DNA of 64,000 nt from an uncultured Flavobacteriia bacterium (lineage in GTDB: Bacteria > Bacteroidota > Bacteroidia > Flavobacteriales_D > Crocinitomicaceae), in contig CAIQQH010000008.1 of assembly GCA_903873915.1 (NCBI GenBank), forward strand, positions 1-64,000, given 5' to 3'. Made by a program: the position numbers and the translations under genes. A model generated the notes under the pieces. It had not been told where the DNA came from. It did no database searches and saw only the letters and a list, made by a program, of their open reading frames with translations. This document shows positions 41,320 through 49,783 of the stretch, piece after piece. Every line of letters starts with the position of its first letter. Within the stretch, counting starts at the first letter, position 1.

Positions 41320-44300
41320 TTATTTAAAGGAAAAAGCTGATTTGACATTGTTTTTCACTTCCAACACTTCCTTTTCGATCCATTCAGGAAAGTCGAGAAG
41401 CACTTGATCATTTAAAGGTAGCCATTTCGATGCACTTATTGAATAGTCGGGTGCATCACCATAAAGCACATCTGCGCGCATGCTAATCCACTGGTGCCAA
41501 GATGTCGGTTGAAAACGAACGAAACGCGTTAATTGAGGTGCGTCGAAAAGGAATTCTGACAAGCCATCTCGGTCAAAATTGGCAACTATATTTTCTCCGA
41601 CACAATCCCAGTTTTTACCATCACTCGAAATCAAAAGACCGTATGACTTCACCCATTGATCACTATTGTAACTGCCTTGCGTACAAACGCCCCAAATTGT
41701 TTTAACTTCACCTAAATCAATTTGAACCCATTGATTTTCATCACATTTCTTACTTGACCAATTTGCGTACTTCGGCTCACTGTTCAAACGCGCTAATTTC
41801 GCGGAATGATTTTTATTGAACTCACTAGAAGCTGAAAAAGCATCATCACTCAACACTCCTCTTCCCCATTGTGCATCAGCGAGCTCAGGTTTATTTCCGT
41901 TTTCAGTCAACTCCCAACCCTCGTACTCGGATACAAACCGTTGAAAATCGTTGGCCAATTCAGGTCCCTTTTTTACACTTACCATTTTCATGATTAAGCC
42001 TAGTGAAAGGGCAGTTGGTTCGGTTGCATTTACCCCCCAACCTATCCAATGATATCCTTGTTTTTTATTCGAAGCGGCAACATAATCGAGGTAATAAAGT
42101 CCTTTTGCATTCTCCCGTTCTACTTTTATGGCGTTAGAAAACGTATTTTTCAATTCAGAATTTAACACGTTATCCATGACCTCATCCACCCTAGCCTGAA
42201 TGTTATTGAAGTTATCCAAAACAGGCGATAAACCTAAATAATCGAGATAATTCCTTGAAGTGACTATTGAAAATTCAGCGATGAAAAGCTGAGCGATTTG
42301 CGCCAAATTTGTTTCTATTTCTTCCGAACTGACTGCTTTTCTAAACACCAGATGTCCTGGACGATGGTTTCGTTCAAAATCGGTATTGGAAAAATGAAAT
42401 TGTTGGAGGACATCATCAATAGACGAGTGATAGTCATTCGTTCGTCCAGCACTGCTTAAAGTCAAGTGCAAATAGACCTCATTGGTGATGTAATCCGAAA
42501 TAAAATCAAAAGAAAGCCGAACAATGTAACCATCCACAGTAGAAACTATCCTGTAACACATTTTTCCACCTTGAGGGGTACCTGCAATATCTTTCGTTAC
42601 CTTACCGGATTGTTTAAAATAGCGCTCTACACCTGTTTCAATTTCCTTGAGACATGAACGAATTGCCTCCTCGTTGTTTGCAAGCGGATCAATGATGTCA
42701 ATTAAGCTATTTTCATAATCCTGAATAATTTCAGGGATTAGCACGTTGAATAAATTGAACGTAATATCGAAGGATTCAACGATTAATTCTGGATTATGAA
42801 TGGTTTGTTGCACGTCAAAAATGAACTGAATTTGCTCAAATTCATAGTCAAAATGAAAGGTCCATGGGTATTTTTCCATCACCTCACTTATTGTCCCGTA
42901 ACTGGCGTTTCCATTGCTATTCCAAAGCACAAGATTTTTATATTTTTTGAACTCTTTTTCATATTTCAACAAGAACTGAAATAGATTTCTTCGGGTGATC
43001 GCGAGCAATAAACCGAAGTGTTCAATCGATTTTTGGTCCTTCCAATCAGGTAAAAAGCCTACTGCCATCGATCCTGAGCCATACAAGGAAAGATGCAATG
43101 ACAGCGCTGCTTTTGTAACTGCATTTTTCGGAAAAATACTGCACCATGCATAGCTTGCCATGTTTCCAATTTGCCATTGATTTTGCTTTGTTCCCCACTC
43201 TAAGCCACCTTCTGTTTGAAGTGTTTGAAGTCGCAACTTTACAAATTGTTCCAAACTGGTAAAGGCGAATTTGTGCCAATATTCTTTCGACCCCGCATTC
43301 GATGAATCACCAACAATTTTGTAATTGCTCGTTCCTCCTCCACTGTTCAAGCGCTCCATACTCATGATCCAAGTACGTGCAATCGTTAAAGAATGAAAGG
43401 CTGATAATTCTTCTTTCGAAAAGGAGACCGTTTCAGATTTTCTGGCTTCCATAGAATCCACTCCTAGAGCATAAGCCCTTGAATCCACTATTTTATCGAA
43501 TTCATTTGGATGAACGCCGTATTGTTCTCCCATTAATTTTAGCACCAACTCATTGAATGTCTTGTTTCGAATTGCACTATCGATTGCCTCAACAAACCGT
43601 GTATCTATCTCAGGAAAAGGATCTTCTATCCCTAGTTCATTAGCAGTTTCGAGAATAATTTCTTTCACCTGCGCTGAGTTCAATCCCAACTTTGTCCTAG
43701 AGACAGACTCCAAAAAACGAAATTCCTCCATACTGATCTGCTTATCCTCCAAAGCAACAATGACATGCTCTTTAAATTCAGATAGTGACGTCATTTTTCT
43801 CAGTTCCTCTTGCTCCAACTTGATGCGTTCAACAGCCATTGGGTCGGGTTGAAGCAAGACCTTCCAATCAGCAGGCAATAAATGCTCGTTGGAATTCAAT
43901 AAAACACGCACACCTTCGGGCAGTTCAAGATTTATATTGATCCGCTTTAATTGGTCACCATCTTCAATGTTGAGCACAATGACATTCATTTCGTTCTCAG
44001 AAACGATGTACTGATCGTAATCCCAGAGTGGATTTAATTGATCGAGAACGCCCTGTATAGCCAACTCTAATGGCTCCAAAATGAAACGGTAACAATCGTC
44101 AGTAAATGGCCAATTGATGGTTTTTCCTTTGACTTCATAAATGGGATGAGCAATTTTATTTCGAAGTTCCACGAACTTGCTAAAAAACTGATTTAAATTA
44201 CACTTCTTTAAGCTTACGCCCTTCCTTGCCTGAATACATCTGTCATAAAGATTGTCTTTGTCATCAGACTCAACAACCTTCTTCAGGATATCCATGCAGG

Positions 44301-44631
44301 CGATGAAGTTGGCCAAGACCTCATTTTGTTGCTCTTTGCGAATTAAATCATCCAGCAAAGAAGGCTTTTGACTATCCGCGAGGTATTGACTGGTATTTCT
44401 GACCCAACCCACATAGGTTCCGACGGAAAGCGACTTTTTGCTGTTGATGATCTCTTTTTCAAGCGACATAAGATGCGTACCTGTCTCTTTATATTCCGCC
44501 AAGACGAAGGAGCACACATGCATGATTAAACTCTCACCTAGATGCAAAAGGTAACGCTGACGTGCTTCGTAAAACTTTGCTTTGGCAATGTCATCCAAGG
44601 ATTTGATGAATGATTGAGGGAGTCTAGACAT
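41320..44631 (-). CDS. Large multidomain protein: HEPN-like N-terminal region, helical middle, C-terminal F5/8 type C (discoidin)-like domain
   Basis: ORF track 41320..44679; likely start MSRLPQSF (44631). ELRNKIAHP motif; C-term NWSSKKCDENQWVQIDLGEVKTIWGVCTQGSYNSDQWVKSYGLLISSDGKNWDCVGE...TRFVRFQPTSWHQWISMRADVLYG. Confidence 0.75.
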   Translation of the reverse strand: MSRLPQSFIKSLDDIAKAKFYEARQRYLLHLGESLIMHVCSFVLAEYKETGTHLMSLEKEIINSKKSLSVGTYVGWVRNTSQYLADSQKPSLLDDLIRKEQQNEVLANFIACMDILKKVVESDDKDNLYDRCIQARKGVSLKKCNLNQFFSKFVELRNKIAHPIYEVKGKTINWPFTDDCYRFILEPLELAIQGVLDQLNPLWDYDQYIVSENEMNVIVLNIEDGDQLKRININLELPEGVRVLLNSNEHLLPADWKVLLQPDPMAVERIKLEQEELRKMTSLSEFKEHVIVALEDKQISMEEFRFLESVSRTKLGLNSAQVKEIILETANELGIEDPFPEIDTRFVEAIDSAIRNKTFNELVLKLMGEQYGVHPNEFDKIVDSRAYALGVDSMEARKSETVSFSKEELSAFHSLTIARTWIMSMERLNSGGGTSNYKIVGDSSNAGSKEYWHKFAFTSLEQFVKLRLQTLQTEGGLEWGTKQNQWQIGNMASYAWCSIFPKNAVTKAALSLHLSLYGSGSMAVGFLPDWKDQKSIEHFGLLLAITRRNLFQFLLKYEKEFKKYKNLVLWNSNGNASYGTISEVMEKYPWTFHFDYEFEQIQFIFDVQQTIHNPELIVESFDITFNLFNVLIPEIIQDYENSLIDIIDPLANNEEAIRSCLKEIETGVERYFKQSGKVTKDIAGTPQGGKMCYRIVSTVDGYIVRLSFDFISDYITNEVYLHLTLSSAGRTNDYHSSIDDVLQQFHFSNTDFERNHRPGHLVFRKAVSSEEIETNLAQIAQLFIAEFSIVTSRNYLDYLGLSPVLDNFNNIQARVDEVMDNVLNSELKNTFSNAIKVERENAKGLYYLDYVAASNKKQGYHWIGWGVNATEPTALSLGLIMKMVSVKKGPELANDFQRFVSEYEGWELTENGNKPELADAQWGRGVLSDDAFSASSEFNKNHSAKLARLNSEPKYANWSSKKCDENQWVQIDLGEVKTIWGVCTQGSYNSDQWVKSYGLLISSDGKNWDCVGENIVANFDRDGLSEFLFDAPQLTRFVRFQPTSWHQWISMRADVLYGDAPDYSISASKWLPLNDQVLLDFPEWIEKEVLEVKNNVKSAFSFK

Positions 44632-44685
44632 GTATTGTAAATTGAAAGGTATTTTGAAAATTCCTTTAAAAATAAGCACATTAAA

Positions 44686-44940
44686 TCAATCTAGCACTTC
44701 AGTCACGAACTGCGCACTCACTTCTGTTTTCAGCAAGGCCCAAATGGCAAAGCGGCGTAAGAGCTTTTGTCTATCTACTGCTGAGCTGCGGTCATAGAAA
44801 GCATCTTCGTACAATCCAATTAAACCTTGAGGAAGTTCTGATATATTTTCGGGCTGTTTGCTTCCCTTGAATAAGTCAATCGTAGATGTAACGCAGGTAG
44901 GTGAGATCGAGGTGGGGCATGGTTTATTTGTCAATTGCAC
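44686..44940 (-). CDS. Small hypothetical protein
   Basis: 84 aa; QLLRRFAIWALLKTEVSAQFVTEVLD; directly upstream of and co-oriented with the HEPN/discoidin gene. Confidence 0.5.
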   Translation of the reverse strand: MQLTNKPCPTSISPTCVTSTIDLFKGSKQPENISELPQGLIGLYEDAFYDRSSAVDRQKLLRRFAIWALLKTEVSAQFVTEVLD

Positions 44941-45053
44941 ATTACTTATTTCAATAATAACTTAGTGGATAGCTAAGTTTTTATCGACGGCAAAATAGCA
45001 TTAAAACAGGAAGATCATCGACTAATCCACATACAAGATTTCGGCTCAACCTT

Positions 45054-45272
45054 TTAGATCATTGGGTAACCACAAAAATACAATCCAATTAAAAAGACAA
45101 TGACTTTCGTTAATTCCGTCATGAATGTTGGAAATTCCTCTATGCCTTTCATTTGTCGTTCTATGCCAGTTCCCACTGAAAGGTGGTGCAAACAACGAAA
45201 AAACTTTTCTTCATGATTGCCAAGAATTAAGGTAACTATGTATTCCTTTTTCAATTGCACGTAGTGCCTTAC
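45054..45272 (-). pseudogene. Internal fragment of PPP-family phosphatase gene (paralog of 48903..49658)
   Basis: 45104-45272 aligns ungapped to 49346-49514 with 8 mismatches in 169 bp; lacks GDVHG N-terminus and C-terminus. Confidence 0.85.
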
Positions 45273-45369
45273 TAATCTCTACATTCAAAATCAAGTAAAA
45301 TCACAATTTGAATATTTCAGTTTAATCTTTTGTTAGCATTTTAACAAAATGATAAATTGAATGTTGTCA

Positions 45370-46245
45370 CTACACATCCCTAGGGTCTTCATTCTTGTTC
45401 AATAATAATTTTGATGTTTTAGAAATCACTGTTTTTTTGTCATTTCGAAGTGCAAATCCTTGTTTTATTTCATCGGCTGAAACCCATATTATTCGCTCAT
45501 CATTTGTTGTTTTTAAAATTTGAATCGCTTCTAAATGGATTTTGTTTGACCAATTCATCTCATAAACATGAAAAACTTTTAATGATTCTTGACCATCTCT
45601 ATATTGATCTTTATAAATACCCGTATTACAAATCCACTTTTTTGAATAGTCTATATAATAGAATTGATTTCCATCCAATATTCCTGAAGATACTAATTCT
45701 TCATGAAATTCTCTCCATGGATCAGACTCTCTATCTTCATCCATATCAAACCAAGACAAAAACTTTCGTAACTTAAATCGATCATAAATAAAAAGTCTAA
45801 GGTCATACAAACCATTTTCTACTTTTGTATTTGTATCTCGCTCAATTGACCAAGTTGCAAACCGATCAGACATTTTTTGCTGGTCATACTTAAAAACACC
45901 ACCCACTGGTTGATATTGGTTTCGCAGACTATTATAAATTAATAAATAGTTTTCATCATGAATTTTAAGTAAATATGAAAATGACAGCCTCAATTTTTGA
46001 CGTCTCTTATGAGGAAGGTAAGAAACAACAATCGTAATGAAACGTTTTCGATTATCAATGAAGAAAATAACAAAATCTAACAACAAAAGTAAACCAGAGG
46101 TTATTCCGGTAAACTTCAATTCATTGTCCAAACCATCTAAAAAAGTCAAATCAAAATTCTTGAACCAAATAAGTCCGAAACATCCAGTTAATGTAACTAA
46201 CTTTATATAAACACCTACAGATTGTTTAGAATTTTCCATGTTCAA
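45370..46245 (-). CDS. Membrane-anchored SMODS-associated NUDIX (S-NUDIX) domain protein
   Basis: 291 aa; two N-terminal TM helices; LRLSFSYLLKIHDENYLLIYN..RNQYQPVGGVFKY ... RKFLSWFDMDEDRESDPWREFHEELVSSGIL ... IIWVSADEIKQG. Confidence 0.85.
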   Translation of the reverse strand: MNMENSKQSVGVYIKLVTLTGCFGLIWFKNFDLTFLDGLDNELKFTGITSGLLLLLDFVIFFIDNRKRFITIVVSYLPHKRRQKLRLSFSYLLKIHDENYLLIYNSLRNQYQPVGGVFKYDQQKMSDRFATWSIERDTNTKVENGLYDLRLFIYDRFKLRKFLSWFDMDEDRESDPWREFHEELVSSGILDGNQFYYIDYSKKWICNTGIYKDQYRDGQESLKVFHVYEMNWSNKIHLEAIQILKTTNDERIIWVSADEIKQGFALRNDKKTVISKTSKLLLNKNEDPRDV

Positions 46246-46259
46246 ATTTAATTAATTCC

Positions 46260-46646
46260 ATGTATACAAAAAAAATATGTCGCACTTATGTTCTTTTAGA
46301 CGAGCAATCAAAAAAAGCAGTTTATTCGCTCATAACAGAATTTGATTTGGAAGAATGGAAGTTCTATGGTGAACACATGACAGTTGTTTATGGTAGACAA
46401 TATAATACGTTAAATCTTGATTACCAATTAGGAGATGAAGTACAACTTACTGGGACACATTTAGGCAAAAGTGAAAATTGTGTGGCGCTCAAAGTAAATG
46501 GGTTTTATTCCTTTAATGAAATTCCCCATGTTACACTTCTCGTCAATCAAACGAACAATAGTACCCCTGTAATGTCGAATAAAATTAAAAATTGGGACGA
46601 GCTAAAAAACCAAATTATTTTAACGGGTAAATTGATTGAATTGTAG
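46260..46646 (+). CDS. 2H phosphoesterase-like protein (tRNA-ligase-type phosphodiesterase fold)
   Basis: 128 aa; two HxT motifs (GEHMTVVYG, IPHVTLLVN) and C-term PVMSNKIKNWDELKNQIILTGKLIEL. Confidence 0.72.
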   Translation: MYTKKICRTYVLLDEQSKKAVYSLITEFDLEEWKFYGEHMTVVYGRQYNTLNLDYQLGDEVQLTGTHLGKSENCVALKVNGFYSFNEIPHVTLLVNQTNNSTPVMSNKIKNWDELKNQIILTGKLIEL

Positions 46647-46703
46647 TTGTTTAATTCGTATTCATTATTACTTGAATCACTGTCATTTGTTAATTGAAAT
46701 CAT

Positions 46704-46954
46704 TGTTGTCCGACTACATCCACCTTCATGTTTTATCTAATCGCTACTAGTCTGGTTTATGTACCCCATCGGGGTCAAACCTCTGTAACCATAAGCCCTC
46801 CCGAAAGACCAATGACCCCATCGGGGTCAAACAGTTTAAATACTAAATGACTAAATCACATAAAATAAAAACCACCCCCTTACTTTAAAATCACTTCTTA
46901 AAACCAATGATTTCAATGGCTTCAAGAAGTGTAGTTAATTTTTATCGGACAACA
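46704..46954. mobile_element. MITE/IS-remnant-like element
   Basis: 10-bp perfect inverted ends TGTTGTCCGA (46704-46713) / TCGGACAACA (46945-46954), internal palindromes, no ORF. Confidence 0.4.
46763..46832. repeat. Two REP-like palindromic units ACCCCATCGGGGTCAAAC
   Basis: Identical 18-mers at 46763-46780 and 46815-46832; ccccatcgggg can form hairpins. Confidence 0.8.
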
Positions 46955-46976
46955 GTAAATTAAAGTTCTGACCTAA

Positions 46977-48890
46977 TCAAATATCTGTTTTTTTCTTAAG
47001 ATAATTCAATATTTTCTGTAAAAGGCTCTTTTCATTAAACAAAGCATCTAGCGAAAGAATCAAAACGAGTGTCACTAAACTCAAGAACACGATTTTAAAG
47101 TCATCAACAATTGCAAAATATATCGCGATCACCTGAGCAAAAGTCAGGAGAATAACAGCATTATCAATTCTCTCGCTGCGCAGTTTTTCCCTGTCCTCTG
47201 ACTCTAATTTTTCCTTTTTTTCTTTTTTCTCAGCCTCCAAGGACGCCAATTTTTCCAAGCCATTGATGCTGTCCAAGTATTCTTCTTTCAATTCTTTGAT
47301 ATTGAATTTTGCTCTTAAATTTTGAAAGAAAGAATCGATTTCATTGTAATTACTTATTAGTGTAAACACTTGATAAAATTCACCTTTGATCATCATTGCT
47401 TTCATTGATTTTAGCGATTCTGCTTCAAAATCTTCTCCGTTCACCTTTAGATCTCCGATTTTTCCTTGAAAATGATGAAATAAGTATTTTTGATTTAGCG
47501 CGAACAATACCGCTGGATAATATTTATTAATTAACTCTTTACTTCGACTTTTTGGGTTTTCGTCGTTCTTGCCTTCTAAAATAAAAGCACCTTCGTTCAA
47601 AGTATACATAGAAACGTAAGCATCCGGGGTATCAGGTATAAATTCCCAATTATTGATGACTTCATTTTTTAAGTCTGGAATGCGCAAAACATCAAAAATA
47701 AGTTGTTTATCCAACTTATTTTCTAATGAATTTTTCTGTTGAATTGAAAGATGAAGAAAATGCGGTTTTACATATCCAGCATCATGAGAAAAATTCAAAA
47801 ATGATTTCGGATCTTTTTGTTTAAAGAGTGTTCGCAAAAGCTCTTCGATGAGTGTATTAAACCTCAGTCCAAAAATTTCCTTTATAGATTTTGTGGAATT
47901 CGTCAAATCATCATGCCCTTCTAATCCCTTATCCGTCCGCAACGGTTTGAAATCCAGCTTTAAATTTCCCATTGATTCAACCCTTAATAATTTATCACTT
48001 TCGGAAAGTTTAAAATACTTCTCTTCGTCACCGGGATAAAAAGGACTAGTTGTTAAAAGCTCTGAATTTAATTGAAGTTTGTTTTCGTTCGATCTGTAAA
48101 ATTCAAATGTACTTCCTTTTAATTGATTCTTAATAGTGACATTTTTCTTAGAAATCGTGCAGTTGAATGACTCGCACTTATCCTCCATTTCAATGGGCGT
48201 ATCGACCAAAGAGAAAGCGTATCGTTTCAAATGATCATTAAACAAATCATTGGTGCTTAAGTAAAAATTAAAACTCGACTCTTTTTTGTTGGCAAAATAT
48301 CTTAAATTATTTTTGACTTTTGATAAAGTCTTGAGCATGTCATAGGCATTGTCCGCATCCCATTCTAAAACAATAGACGCGAAACCAAAGCCCACCTGAG
48401 GATTGAACGCTGAGCGATTGAAAAAAAGTTTAATTGAATCAATTTTAAACATATCCGCGACAGCCTCATCGTCAGGTCTATCAAACGAAAACTTAATTTT
48501 TCTACTCAATAACCTGCCGGCAATAGACCCAACACTATCCGTCTTGTCGGGTTGGGTTTTCTGATCTTTCAGAACAAGACTATCCGTAAAATCAATAATA
48601 TGGTCCAAATACTTTTGATCCCTAAAAGAGCTATCTTTAAAAACAACCTTATGGTTATCGTTTATAAAATCAGGTGTTTGCGTAAGGTCAAGTGCATTCG
48701 GTTTTGCAATATTTTTTAAAAAAACACACACTAAAGCCCTAGCTATTTCCGTTGTATCAAATTCCCCATGATGAAGAAAAGCGCTGCTTTTGGACTTCTG
48801 GCTCTTCTCAAAATCAAAAAACTCATCTATTGCAAATTTCCCATTTGTTTCCTCAAGATTAAAGGGAATCGTCAAAATCGTATAACTCAT
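46977..48890 (-). CDS. Hypothetical protein with C-terminal coiled coil and two TM helices
   Basis: 637 aa; KEKKEKLESEDREKLRSERIDNAVILLTFAQVIAIYFAIVDDFKIVFLSLVTLVLILSLDALFNEKSLLQK. Confidence 0.75.
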   Translation of the reverse strand: MSYTILTIPFNLEETNGKFAIDEFFDFEKSQKSKSSAFLHHGEFDTTEIARALVCVFLKNIAKPNALDLTQTPDFINDNHKVVFKDSSFRDQKYLDHIIDFTDSLVLKDQKTQPDKTDSVGSIAGRLLSRKIKFSFDRPDDEAVADMFKIDSIKLFFNRSAFNPQVGFGFASIVLEWDADNAYDMLKTLSKVKNNLRYFANKKESSFNFYLSTNDLFNDHLKRYAFSLVDTPIEMEDKCESFNCTISKKNVTIKNQLKGSTFEFYRSNENKLQLNSELLTTSPFYPGDEEKYFKLSESDKLLRVESMGNLKLDFKPLRTDKGLEGHDDLTNSTKSIKEIFGLRFNTLIEELLRTLFKQKDPKSFLNFSHDAGYVKPHFLHLSIQQKNSLENKLDKQLIFDVLRIPDLKNEVINNWEFIPDTPDAYVSMYTLNEGAFILEGKNDENPKSRSKELINKYYPAVLFALNQKYLFHHFQGKIGDLKVNGEDFEAESLKSMKAMMIKGEFYQVFTLISNYNEIDSFFQNLRAKFNIKELKEEYLDSINGLEKLASLEAEKKEKKEKLESEDREKLRSERIDNAVILLTFAQVIAIYFAIVDDFKIVFLSLVTLVLILSLDALFNEKSLLQKILNYLKKKTDI

Positions 48891-48902
48891 AAATCTTTGT
48901 AT

Positions 48903-49658
48903 TTAATGCACAGAGGCATATGTTTTCAATGCTTTGATGCTGCAAAAAGAGTCTTTTCCATTTTCCAAAACGACTGCTGTTAACCATCCACCGAAAACAC
49001 AGCCTGTATCGAGTCCTGTGGCAAATGGGAATCTTTTCGGCTCTGGCTGTATAAACGGTTGGTGACCAAAATACACATGTCCAAATTTTCCAGTGTAGCG
49101 CTCTGCCCAATAGGTGTCCTCGGGGCCCTCCTCTCCTAGCCCAACAAATTTATCATTGGGGTTCAAAAACCTGATTTTGGTGATCAATTCCAATCCTTTA
49201 AATTGTTTGGCCGCTTTTTCATTGTACGGATAATTTTCTGGGAAAGGAAATTTAACCACATTTGAAATTCCACCATGCAAAAGTACAATCCCCAAATTTT
49301 CAACCTTGAACGTATAAAAGGCTTCCTTTAATTTATCAATTTCCTCTTTCGTTAATTCCGTCATGAATGTTGGAAATTCCTCTATGCCTTTCATTTGTCG
49401 TTCTATGCCAGTTCCCGCTGAAACGTGGTGCAGATAACGAAAAAACTTTTCTTCATGATTGCCAAGAATTAAGGTAACGATGTATTCCTTTGTCAATTGC
49501 ACGTATCGCCTTACAACATCAACGGAATGAGGTCCCTTGTCAATGAGATCTCCAATAAAACAAATGTGATCATCAGATCGAAGAATGAGCTTTTCGAGTA
49601 ACAAATCGAGTTCCTCAATGCATCCATGCACATCACCAATAATGATTACTCTCCCCAT
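48903..49658 (-). CDS. PPP-family metallophosphoesterase (serine/threonine phosphatase or ApaH-like)
   Basis: 251 aa; GDVHGC, GDLIDKGPHSVDVV, LILGNHEEKF, LLHGGIS, YFGHQPF. Confidence 0.92.
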   Translation of the reverse strand: MGRVIIIGDVHGCIEELDLLLEKLILRSDDHICFIGDLIDKGPHSVDVVRRYVQLTKEYIVTLILGNHEEKFFRYLHHVSAGTGIERQMKGIEEFPTFMTELTKEEIDKLKEAFYTFKVENLGIVLLHGGISNVVKFPFPENYPYNEKAAKQFKGLELITKIRFLNPNDKFVGLGEEGPEDTYWAERYTGKFGHVYFGHQPFIQPEPKRFPFATGLDTGCVFGGWLTAVVLENGKDSFCSIKALKTYASVH

Positions 49659-49783
49659 GCTTCTTCAGAAATTTTAAGAGTCTTTAAGTACTTGAAATTA
49701 AAGCGTAAATAGTTGTAAATATAAATCTTCATGAGCATATATTTATTTCCTATGATTACATTTATCCAACTAAACTGAACAGT

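Noticed and set aside
41320-44940. Assignment of the HEPN/discoidin gene plus the 84-aa ORF to a MoxR-vWA-propeller-type ternary system
   Set aside because: The 84-aa sequence only vaguely recalls helical domains of such systems and no MoxR, vWA or propeller protein is present.
46763-46832. Possible CRISPR-like repeat pair
   Set aside because: Only two 18-bp palindromic units, no array and no cas genes; better explained as REP-like elements.
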